A stretch of DNA of 64,000 nt, from assembly GCF_000002235.5 (NCBI RefSeq), contig NW_022145596.1, forward strand, positions 3,128,852-3,192,851, read 5' to 3'. Below are positions 13,500 to 26,095 of this stretch, in pieces. The stretch comes from Strongylocentrotus purpuratus (lineage: Eukaryota > Echinodermata > Echinoidea > Camarodonta > Strongylocentrotidae). The notes beneath the pieces are model-generated. The model did not search any database and was not told the origin of the DNA. It saw nothing but the letters and a program-made list of their open reading frames with translations. A program made the translations under genes and the position numbers. Every line of letters starts with the position of its first letter. Positions within the stretch are counted from its first letter, which is position 1.

Positions 13500-13580
13500 T
13501 TTTCACGAAGTGACGGTAGTGAGGAAAATCGTCACGCAAAGTGAATGCAATTTTTTTTCACTACCGTCACTTCGTGAAAA
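13500..13580. repeat. Perfect 23-bp inverted repeat (hairpin) with a 35-bp loop
   Basis: The arms at 13500-13522 and 13558-13580 are exact reverse complements (core CACGAAGTGACGGTAGTGA). It lies in the spacer between RRM1 and the SLC5 gene. It may be a tiny MITE or a pair of terminal repeats, but no clear target-site duplication is seen. Confidence 0.8.
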
Positions 13581-13959
13581 CAGCGTAATGTTAACAATGA
13601 GGCTGAAGGCACAGTGGGATATATTCACCCTTGTTCAAATTTACAAAAAGCTGCAGAAACCTGAATTGAAAAGGCTTCTTTTCAATTTACTCTTTAAAAA
13701 AATTGGTAGTAAAAAATGTTGCATAAAAGAATATAGTAAGATGTATGGTATACACTGAGACAATAACGGATCGTTCCCTAACTACACCTAAGGAATACGA
13801 GAATAACAAAACAAACAGTAGACTTGCTATGTACCCTGGCACGTCAGTTTATTAATTCAGGTATACATGAAGTCATAACTCGAAAATTATTGAATATACA
13901 GTGATTTTGTTACCACGACAAAATATATTAGTTTGCGAATAGTTTCATTGAGTATGATC

Positions 13960-14352
13960 TTTGGGGGTGGGGGTGGGGGGGGGGGGAGACAGAGACGGTA
14001 GGTGAGGGTGTGGAGACTTAAAAAGATATTCATAAATACACGTTCATTATAGCCCTTGGGCCTGATAAAAACCCGATTTAAATCGGTTTCCTGATTTTAT
14101 TTTATTTTTTCCGATTTTTTTTTCTTTCTTCCAGATTAAAAACATTAAAAAAAAATCTTCCCGATTTTATCCTGATTTTCCCGATTTCCTCCTTATTTTC
14201 TCTCTTCTTCCCTATTTTGCCCTAATTTTTTCCCAATTTTCTTACTCGAAAGCGGGGAATGCTGTTAGATGCTATTTTTTCCCCGCGAATCCTCTTCTTT
14301 TTCTTTTTTTTTTACTCAAGGGGGGCGTGGTTGAGGGGAAAACAAAAAAAAC

Positions 14353-14396
<44 letters not shown>
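13960..14396. repeat. Low-complexity block: G-rich run, degenerate CCCGATTTT repeats, T42 tract
   Basis: A GGGGGTGGGG run at 13965-13987 is followed by loosely repeated CCCGATTTT/CCTGATTTT units (14060-14240) and an uninterrupted 42-base T run at 14355-14396. No gene is seen. The spacer from 14397 to 15112 shows nothing else recognisable. Confidence 0.75.
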
Positions 14397-14398
<2 letters not shown>

Positions 14399-15112
14399 TG
14401 CTCACTATCATCCCTGAGCCTTTCTGCTGTAGTCCAAAATATTTTCATTGCCCTTTCCTCCTCTCATGCTTGTGGCTTTAATTTGTCATGTGATTTAAGT
14501 TTATTAGTAGGACGCCATCTAAATCGGCACAACTGGAGGGTGACGAAATTGACGAATTATTTTCACGCGTTACCATCCCGTTACGTGTATAAGAAAGAGA
14601 ATACAGAAACAAGCACAAACCTACTTTGATATGGGTTTGGTTTAATTTTCTACCCCATTGTTCTTTACTGTCCCATACTATTATGTTAACTATTATTGTA
14701 TTTTCAACATTGCAGTGTTTATTATATTTGGCCAATGCGCACACTCGATTACAGTCGAGCGTATTAGAAAATCTCTTTTTGTCCTCTCTTTGAAATAACT
14801 CCATCCGTATCATTCAGTGGCGTTGAGTGTGCAGTTGAATTTGCTTTCATTTTCTAATTCTCCCTTCCCCTCCCCTCCTTCTGACTTGGTGGACCCAGAT
14901 CACAAAACAAATCAATCATTTTAAGCAGCACATCTCAGCAGTATGACCCAAACTGCTAGAAAACAGTTTCAATATTTCAAACATTATTTAGTTTCTTTGT
15001 TCGAAAATGGCCTAGATCTTTAGCGCTGGACATAAAGGCACATTATCACTTTCTGATATGACACTCTCATGGGTCCTGCTATTAACAAACGTTGGGGTGG
15101 CTTATGATAGAG

Positions 15113-15118
15113 TTTATT
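15113..15118 (-). promoter_or_regulatory. Candidate polyadenylation signal of the SLC5 gene
   Basis: AATAAA on the minus strand, about 80 bases after the stop codon at 15196. Another lies near 14499. Confidence 0.4.
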
Positions 15119-15195
15119 TCTGATTACGACCGATCATGCCACATTATGGTCCACATTACTAAGTCCTTCTGAATTCTGATCTAGCTGCCAAAGCA

Positions 15196-18100
15196 TCACC
15201 CATAGAATGCAAATAAGAACACACCAACACCGAACAACAAAACCCCGTTCCAGGCCACAATCTTCTTCACTAGAGGATTTTCTTCGATCGATGTCAGTTT
15301 TTTGTCCAACTCCATCTTTTCTTTCTCCGACAACGGTGGTTTTTCATCGATAGTTGTGTCGATGTTGCATAAGAAATTCCAAGATTTACCCAGGAAGCTC
15401 GTCCTAGCTGCCGCCTCTGTGAGAATAAGAAAATACAGGTGTGATGTCTTTCGTTAAGATCCGTTCAAATTCATTCCTTTGGTTATACTTTATACTAACT
15501 GTTGGTTTTCACTTCTTCAAACATGCTGGATACATGTTGCAAAGAAGGTATCCCGTCATCTAGAAAATAAATTCTGCAGCGATAACCTTTCACAACAACA
15601 TCGGTGTGCGTGCTGCCATTGGTAACTATAAGTACCTTTATCAATGACTAGACGAAGATGACCTATCAATTTTTGAAAAGTTTACCACTTTTCCCGAAAT
15701 CAGTTATAGAACATACTATTCAAATTATGATATTATCATGCTTTGATTTTAATGTATTAGTGTTGATTTTTGTTTCGGTTTTGAATAATTGGCATTAGAG
15801 CTCAAATTAAGGATTTTCCAAAAATGTCCAAAGCGCCACTGCAATGCATCTCCTCATTAATTGTCGGCAACTGAATTAACTTACTTTGAGCTAATTCCTT
15901 CATCTTCTCAGCTTTGATGGCTTCGTTCTCTATATCTTTCTTCTCTTCTTCCTCAGACATCGGTTTCCTTGGTAACTGATTACCTTTCGTCCACCACGTG
16001 AGACGTATTAACTGTTTGAAGAAGGAAGATGAGAAATCGTAAAAAATGAAACGAAATGCAACAACCATGATAATCATTCGAGACGTAATGTATGTTTAAG
16101 ACAAGGTAACGGTAGATCAAGGATTTGAATAGTTTAATGGGGGTGGAGGGTAGGGGAGGGAAATCATCGTAGAGGTGCAAAAGGTGATATGAATAATTGC
16201 AACAAGTAAAAAACCAAACAAAAAATAGTTGGTTGTGTATCTCCAGCCCCCCCCCCCCCCCTCCACCTCCTCACTCCATCCCCAGTCTATCACTTAAGCT
16301 CTCTCTTCAATGGTACCGGGAGATGATGGTGAGATGGTACATACCTTCGAAGATTCTATAGGTTGGGTGATGAGGCTGATTGCTATGGTGAAGAAGAGTG
16401 CAGCAGCGTAGAGGAAACAAGCAAAGTGAAGGTAATGAAAGTTCTTTACGATAGCGGGTCGGTCGTCCACTTGTCCGCACCCGGGAACACCAAAGATGAC
16501 GTCACAAATAGCTCGACTCAATCCAATGATAAAACCACATATCAATCCGTAGAAAGCTCCCTGTTTGTAAACAAATAACAACAACAAAAAAACAAAAATA
16601 AGTTTACATGATTAAGGTGAAAACTTTTAATAGTGACGATAATGTGAAATGCAGTCATCTACTTTGTGCTACCTCACAACAATGGCAGGAACTCTTTAGG
16701 TATATAGGACTCAATGTCCACAATTATGTGCACCATCTCCACTTCTCAAAGGAGCAAACTATCTGTTTGTGCACTTTTTATGCAAAGATAAATAAAAGTA
16801 ATCACGAGGCTTTGGGAACCTCCAATATTACTCTATTCATTCACGGAGCAACATACTGCGTCCTTGTAACTCGATAAGTCAGGCCTATTGCAGCTCGGAA
16901 CTCCAGAAATAATGCGTACATGTGTTAGCGTTTTCTTCGATCTGTTATTTGTTTCAAGCTTACTTACTGGTTCATTGATTCTCTCGGATAGGATGGCGGA
17001 CGTATAGAGAGCAAACATGGTTGGTGAGAAGTATGATGAGATAGACTGGATATAAACGAAGAGTTCCCCTGAACCAAACGCTTCAATGACTGGGAGCCAA
17101 AGTACACTGACCACTACCAGGATTAAGGTACAGAATCTACCAGGATGCAAGAGAAACAACAAATCATTGGTTTAGGCCACTTGTAACACATTGTAGAAAT
17201 ATTAGTCCTCCATTTAGTTTAAATGTCATTTGATGTATTTATCGCTTTACTTGGTGAGGGAAAAAGGCAACCAAAATGAGAATCAGTATGGATATCCTCC
17301 AAGTTTTTATATCTTCCGGTAAAAATCCAAACCGGTATTTGGTATGTCTAAAAAGTATTTCGTTTAATAATTTGTTTGTTTGTTTTATATTTAATTAATG
17401 AATAGTCAGATGCTTAAAATTCTTTCTTTTTTGTGAAGTGGATTACAAGCAGAGATAAAAACAACGATTTAGACCTGTATATAGTTACTTCTGTTTCCTC
17501 TATTTTTGTAACTTCGGGCAGATTCTACACATCTTTTTTATGTGTTATTTATTGTAGATATCACTAAAGTGTACCGGTATGTCGCATAGAAAAAGAAAGT
17601 ATGTGAAAAAAATTACTTATTTATTTATTAAGTTTTATTTCAGTAGGGTAGTTCCATTCAAGCCAAAGTTTAAATTTTATGGCCTGCTTTCCAAGGAAGC
17701 CCTACATATCACATTTAATACAAAATAACACAAATTTAACACAGAACTACGTAATAGTATAATAATTATACAAATAAATGGATACTCTAAACGAATACAT
17801 TACAAAATTATTTTAAATAACAACAACAATATTCAAATTAACTTACTTTCCAGCAATGACAAGTTCAAGCTCGGTTGATGAAGGTCTGATCTTAAGCCAA
17901 ATATCAATCACAAACATAGAACTTGCACTGTTAAATATAGAGGTCAATGAACTCATCAGAGCAGCTAACATAGCAGCAAGCATTAGACCCTTTAGACCTA
18001 GAGAGAGGGGTAGGAGAGAGGGGGAGTGGATAGGGTGAGAGGGGGAGGAGATAGAATGTGTGCGCGTGTGTGTGCGTGTGTGTATGTGAGAGAGAGAGAG

Positions 18101-21100
18101 AGAGAGAGGGAGAGAGAGGGGGAGAGATGGGGAGAGGGAGAGAGAGAGAGAGAGAGAGAGCAAAAGAAAGAAAGAAAGGGGAGATAGAATACAGAAAATA
18201 TCAAACAGAGAAAAATAAAGAGACAAAGTAAAAATAAGAAGGTCACATCTATAAACTGATAGAAAGACTATATACGAAACCTAGATGTTCCCCAAGAAAG
18301 CTATGAATTAATGTTATGTTTTTACTTTGCTTAATATGCAGAACTTTGATACATCAGCTCTTTAGAATGAATTATACATAGGCTAACCAGGGAGATCTCC
18401 TTGGGCCAACTGTATTGAAATCGAAATAACGCAACTAGCATCACGCCACTTTTGGAGAGAAAAAATCTGATCCATTTTTCGGTCAAAGTACAAATTAATT
18501 ATCATAATTATGATTCCGTTCTTATTTCTTTAAGCCAGCCCAGTCGGCACCTAGCCATTCTATAACGAGAGATCAAAGTTCATTTAAATTCTTATGAACT
18601 CCTTCTGTGCAGTCCATGAGTGATAAAACTGATTGAGAGCACTTGACAGAGAATGAACTGATTTGTTTGATATCAAACCAAAAGAATTCAATTGATGGTT
18701 AACAATGGAAAAGAATCTGGTTAATCATTGCTTTATCTCTGCCAATGACATACCCTTAATAAATAATACAGAATTATACAGAAAACGGCCGGGAATCAAG
18801 AAAGAGGGCTAAATAAATTGTCTGACATTGTTTTGGGTAAAATTGGCATAAATTCATATTCATGATTTTTTTAAAATTCCTTTGTTATTTTCTTATAATA
18901 ATAATAATAATAATAATAATGGGTTCTTGTATAGCGCTCATGTCAGTCATATTTGACCCTCCTGGCGCTCCCGATTATTACACTGGCTTTAGCAAGGCTG
19001 CCATACGGCGCTCTAGCATCAAAGAATAGATTCCTACCTGGTACCCATTTACTTCTTTAAAAACAATTAGACATAAAGGAGAGTATGTTATGCTGATTAT
19101 TATTTCTTTGATTACTAAATACGGTGTTATTAATTATTTCAACACCACACAGTCATATCTCATTAAGCCTGATGATTATGCTTAATTAAGAGAAGGAATG
19201 TAACTTACCAGCTGGCATGAGATAGACAAGCAGCCGAGGGTAGGCGATGTTTGAGCATCCATTGGGATTACCACATATCTCCTCACACACATCAGGGTCT
19301 ACACATCCAACCTCATCTATTACCATGGAAATGGAATAATAACAATAACAAGAATAAAGCTAATGAATAATTACATTTACTTCATTGATTTCGTTTGACA
19401 TGCATATTTGTATGATATGACGTCGATGTAACCGTGTTTTCCTTTTGGTCACACTCGGACCCCACCCACCCCCTCAGTACATGAGTTTAACTGATTTTAC
19501 ATTGCCCCTCTCCGCAGTTAGAAAAAATTTCTTTCATTTCAAATCGTCAAAATATATAATGATAATTGAGTAATAAGAATATACGAGATATGAAATAATA
19601 AAAATAATAGAGAAACGTAATTTTAAAGAGTGCCAAACGATTATCAACATTCCTGCCTCATAAAATCCGTACATTAAATATGATTTATAATTATAGATAC
19701 TGTAGGCCTATTATTGTTTGTAAATTTTGTATCATACCTTACATTATATGTTCTATGTTATTCAGTTATTATATTTGGAAAAAATGCAGAAATAAAATCA
19801 AAATAAAAAATAAAAACACCTCTTACACGTTTCAGGTTAACCGAATGTGTTAAATAAAAAAAATAAAAAAAAAACTTAGTGTCTTACCCGGCCAAAGAGC
19901 TCGGCTGATCATACCGGGTATGATCATGAGAAAGAAAGGTAAGATTTTACAGAATCCTGCTAAGATACAACCAGCCTTGGCATGAGATAGGTTAGTAGAA
20001 GCTAAGGTTCTCTGAACGATCACCTGGTAACAAGACATTCAGAGATGAAACAGGATCAGAAGTTGGCATTTGATGAAGGTTAATGACACCAATATTCTAA
20101 ACTTCATATTTCGACATGATGTTATGTGACATTCGTTTTCTGATTATTGTTACTATCGAAAAGGCTAATCAAGGGAAAATAATTTTAAAACACATTAATA
20201 GAAATAATAATGGTTCCGCATGCTCGAGTAAAAAGTGCAAGATTCAACTGGTCAACAAGGAAAGTTTATCGTAATCGATAAACTTTCCTTGTGTTTTTTT
20301 CTCGGATAATCAGCAGGCCATAGCTTCACATTTAAAAAATGAAATTCCCCGTTTTGTTTGCATGTTTGAATGTCATTGTATTCTTGTCCTTCCTAATAAA
20401 ATCTGATTATGGAATGTTTATATTTCTTTTATTGTTATACCTGGTTTGTGCAGAAGTACCACGCAGAGAGCAGAAAGATACCCATAAGCACTCCAGGCCA
20501 CGGGAGATCGTTGGGGTTGGATGCACTAGCATCTCTAAAGATATGAAAGGCATCACTAGTAGGGATACCACATGACGTGTTTCCATATTTAGCTGTGGTG
20601 TTTGGGATTGCGGTCATGTAGTCGAGTCGAAGGTTATCTAATCCACCGATTTCATTGATGGCTGTAAAAGAGGGAGGGAAAAATAAACCGAAAAAGGATA
20701 TCCTGTATCTTGTGTGTGATCAACGTCATATATTTTGAAGTTGGCATACCATAACACAAAATGAATTGTGTTCTTGTGCTCCTTTCGAATGCAACCCCCC
20801 CCCCCAAAGGGCATCTAAAATAGGAGAAACAATTAAGGGCCATACTTCATTTCCAATAACCCATGTGAACATTATTCTCTCTCTACCTCCCAGTGTTGTT
20901 ATTAAGCAGTTGCTATGGAGATTTTCATATTTTTTTTTACAGAATCATGGATCTACTCCTTGAACAGACACATACATTTGGCTAGTCTCTTAAATCAACT
21001 TTTCTAACATGTCGATTGGGATAATAAAAACAATTATATCCCCACCATTGAAATCACCCTCACTGTAATCTTCTTTGTCGCAATTATTTCCCTTCATCGC

Positions 21101-22737
21101 ACACTTTCTGACATCATTATTTTTCCACACAAGTCATCAACGGTGAACAATATCTAACTTTGCAGCAGGCAAACCCTTCACAAGATTTCTCCAGTGCTAC
21201 TGTCACTTGAATATTATTCATCCTATCATAGTACTTACCAATACCCATAAGAATAAATGCACCGGTAACCATAACAACCGTTTGGAGCGCATCGGTGACG
21301 ATGACAGCCTTTAATCCACCTGCTACTGTATAGATAGCGGTCAATGCAAGAAGGACGATGGTTGAGAGATAAATATTCCATCCTAATGCTTCTCTGATGA
21401 TGATTGAACCTGCATACATCTCAGCCTGTAACAAAGCAAAACCATGAATTATAATATTTTAGGTATTCTAATCTTGGTCACTGAGAACTGTGGTTATAAT
21501 ATGAATAATAGATACACAGATTTTTTTTATTTAGATTTTTCTTCGCATTACTTCCACACATTGATACATTGAAAACACTCCGAGTGGAAACATCAACCTT
21601 TCTTTTAGTCAGATGCAGTACAAAGTCCATCAACAAAATTCTACTTTATGAATAAATACAATGAATTATTATTTACCTTTATAATATTTATGTACGAGTA
21701 AGTATCACATAATTTCCCTCCAAAAATGATATCAATAAATTCGATTAAATCAGCTGTATATGATATAGGCTATATCATTTTTATATCTAATGAAAATGTT
21801 AAAGAAAAAAGTGCCCGATTATCTTTATTTTTCCCATTAGCTATAGAGCCTGTGTCTTACAAAAAATATTATTGAGCTTGTCCTTATAAAGGGTAAAATT
21901 CGCCCCTTCTTTTCTTACCGAAAGCGATGCTAAAACAAGTAGGAAGAGATTGATCACTGAGATGCCAACTTGAAGTCGCTCTCCTCCAAATCGTTTCTTT
22001 AAATATTCTGGTACCGTGGTGATCTGAGTGAAGAAATAATGCATTCAATTTCAGTAAAAACAAAACATTGAATAAAACAGTTGTTTGATATATGCGTTTA
22101 ACTTCGTATTTGACAAGATTATTGTAATTCCTGCATTATTTATATTCATGTAACTAATATAAGGTTGTATATAAATCAGAATAAATCAAAATATTGTCAC
22201 AAACCACGGAATATTTTAGTAATTCATATAAATAGATGCAGAATTACAATAGATTTGATGTATCAGTGGTCTAAATCTGTTTGTCCATCAGTGGGTTATA
22301 TTGGCTCATATCTCAACAAGATGCTTATTCATCATGATACATTGCGGCCATTGTGGATAACATTTTATTTGCATTTGATAAGCATTATCGCGGATTTCGG
22401 ATGGATAAACAATTTCCGCTATCTGGATCTACATTAAGCAACATTTAATCCGAATGATACATTTTATTGTACAGTACATTCATTTGTCAATTTACCTAGA
22501 GTTATTGTCAATTACCATGCTCGTATAACTGAAAATTAATTTATAGTTTTTCAAAAAACTAATAAATGAAAGTGACTGATTTGAAGTTCGGTTATTTTTT
22601 TTGAAATATATTTGACATGCATCTACTTACCCCAGATGAAAAGTAGACAGGTACAAACACAAATCCCAACAGAAGGAGACAAAATATACCCTATAGGAAG
22701 ATAATAAACATAGAGAAAGAGTGAGGAGGGAGATAAG

Positions 22738-22768
<31 letters not shown>

Positions 22769-22777
22769 AGAGAGAGG

Positions 22778-22811
<34 letters not shown>

Positions 22812-25800
22812 TAAGTGGCAGAATAAATGTTACAATATAATTTGTAGGTTAGTTTGATAAGCTTTGAAATCCATTTCAGTTTTATCGTTTAATTCAGGAT
22901 TATTAGACCTAATCCCAGTGCTTTAAGTAGAGCATTAATAATTTATGATCAGTAGCCAAGTGACCCCCCCCCCCCATGTGAATGAATGTTCGTAAATGCA
23001 TCTTTTTCTTAGAGAAAATGAAAATATACAATGATCTGATGATCAGGACTATTTAAAGACAAAATTGTTTAAGGGTCGATAGGATACTTTTAAGAGCCAG
23101 AACCCGACAATGTCTTGAAAGGCATACAGAGAGATTTTATTTGAACACAATTTTGAGAAAAGGACGGATTTGATTTGTCCCCTGTAGCATCAATGTTCCA
23201 CTATCTCTTTATCAAAAATCGATGAGGCAAAATACCCTTTGAACAAACATCTCAAAAGACGTCTTGATCACGGTTGGTTGGGAACATTTCAATCAAGGCT
23301 TCTTTAAATACTAGTGAAGAAAGGGTAGACTTACATGAAACTCATATGCTATGACGGCATACCCCGATGCTGCTGCTGAACTAGCCAAACCAATAAATGA
23401 ACTGCTACCAATGTTACTCACGTACAACGATAAACCAACCTGGATTAAGTAAAAAGCATCATATTTAATTTAAATCAGTTCAATTCATTCAAATTTAATT
23501 CAGTTCGTTTCAAGTCAGTTCAATTCAACTCATGTATTTTAATTTGATATTAGCTATTTACTGATTTCTTATAATGCATTATATTATTTGAAACGTCTAT
23601 CGCTAGTATGCTTACTTTTTATTCAAAGTACAAGCATATATTTGTCGCAGTCCACATTCCCACATATCCATACCATATCCTATGAATTTTTATGCAATTT
23701 TAATAATGTACTTTGAACAAAATGTCTTATCATACAGTTTTAGGAAATAGACTCATGCAGAGTTGACAATAATAATGATTACAACACTTCAAACCCGAAG
23801 AAAATTCTAATATCATCATCTGTTTCTGATTTTCGATAATAATTAGGCGTTATATCAGCAGCATTGTCTTTAACTAAAACAAAATAATGAGGGAATACAA
23901 AAAAGCTTGTCACGATTTTCTGTTTGTCGTATTTTATTTCATTTATTTTAAATCATAACACTAGAGCTCACCAGCCACCATGACATATCTCTCCCTGCTA
24001 AAAAGTACCCACTGGTCGTGTTCTTGTTGCCTGAGCGCCATGATACCTGAATATAACAATCAGAAGGAATTACATGTTATATAAATTACCAGAAATTGAA
24101 AAGCTATACTCATCGGAGTTATCAATAGACCCGTTAACTAATTTCATGCAAAATTTTTGAACAGAGGTTTCTCTTGAAAACTAAAAAGCTTGATAGAGGA
24201 GTGTCCGACATAACAACAACTAGTGTATGCAAAGTGGATTCTATCCATATAATATGCCATCATTTTATAGCGGATGAATAAAATGACTGGTAACCATGGG
24301 TTATAGAAAGTAAAACATCCATAAATTGAAATAAAAACAGGTCTATTGTAAAATGACACAAAAGCTGGAAAACTGAATTGAAGTTTTACCTTCTGATCCA
24401 GTCTAGCCTCATCTACACATTGAATAGTTTATCATTCATGTATACATAATTAACAGTGCCATGCGTAATTCTCCTTGTACTGGAGATGGTGCACACATTT
24501 GCTATGCTTATGAACTTATTACTGGGATAAGAACATCCTGGTCTGTGTGATTAAATTCAAATTATTATTGTCTTCTACTTATATTGACTACTCTATTTCA
24601 CAGAATATAAAACGCTTACATATCTTAGGGCCGTATTCTATTAATTCATTTTAAGCTGACCCTGTATCTAAGATAAAAACTTTGACAATGGAAGATTTAG
24701 ACCTCAGACTATCTTCCTTTGTTGAAGGAATCCAATTTTATGTTTAATTTTTTTTTTAATTTTCCCAATGTCTTTGAAATATCTTCCAGATCCAATATCT
24801 AATTGTTGGGTTCTTAAACTAAACTCATCGTTTTTAACAGATTTAAAAACTAAGATATCCATAATTTTAACGGGACAGGTTTATAATATTGTATGGTTTT
24901 CCATTTTCCTGTATAAAGACGTATTTCCTTAGGGTATAGGTAACGATAATGCAATGGAGGTTTTCACATGGGTCTATATATCTATGATTATATCATGATA
25001 ACAGTTCAGTAATATATCGTTTCATTAAGGGCCATACGTCAATGAACCCATGTGAACATTATTCTCTCTGTACCTCCCAGTTTTGTTATGAAGCATTTGT
25101 TATCGAAGGTTTCAATCTATAGGCCAAGGGCCGCTTGATAGTGCATTGAGTAATCAACAATTGTCTACTTGATATAGAGATGCCGGTCACCATGATACAC
25201 CCTAGTCTTGTTATTTATCATCTGATAATTAAAAGTCTGTGACTAAACAATTTATTGAGATACCCCCTGAGAAGACTTCTTGTTAATTAAGCTTTAGTGA
25301 TCTTGTTGAACGCCTAAATCTCGGTCGATCAATATTGACATATACTCTTGGTTCCTACGTATGACCTTTACCCATCGATCTATCTATCTATTTTAAATTT
25401 CTAGACACACATTAGAGTAACACTCAGTGCTACGCGATCCTTCTTCCAAATAGAGAATACCAAAATATGCATTCAACGTAATTTTGTTACCAAGCATCTT
25501 GGCATGATTATTGCGCAGTCGGGTTGGACCAAAAAAAGGGATTATAATGAAATTAGGTTAGGCATACAACAAGCCTTAATGGTGGGGAAAAAGTAACAAA
25601 GTGCAGACCATATTCACACAATGTTGTTTCTTTTCCAAACAAGAAACCAAAATAGGCATTAAAATTATTGTGTTGCTAAGCAACAAAGCATGAATAGCGG
25701 AATTGTGTTGAACAAAGAAATTCTTAGGGAAACGAAGAAGCGTAAAGTATTTTAAAAAAAACTATAAAATACATGCAGATTATTTTCACACACGAAGTTG

Positions 25801-26064
25801 TGCTGAAGAATATGACACCAATGTATACGTAATACACAATGTTTATTCTATAACAAAAGGGCGAGATAAGATATTTATTAACATTTCATTTTCAGTATTT
25901 ACACTGGAGGGGAGCCTCCTTATGATTGACCGGTCATTGGTAAGCCCTTGAAAAGACCGAGGTAGGCTACAAGTCGTGTATATGTCATGATATAATAAGT
26001 GCGGCCTGTTCTTGGTTGTCCATCTGATCACACCAGTGGTGAATCCGTGATTCTTTTGCAGGGA

Positions 26065-26095
<31 letters not shown>

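Noticed and set aside
23455-23530. CAGTTCAATTCA-like repeats in an SLC5 intron
   Set aside because: Degenerate low-complexity sequence with no clear unit or element ends.
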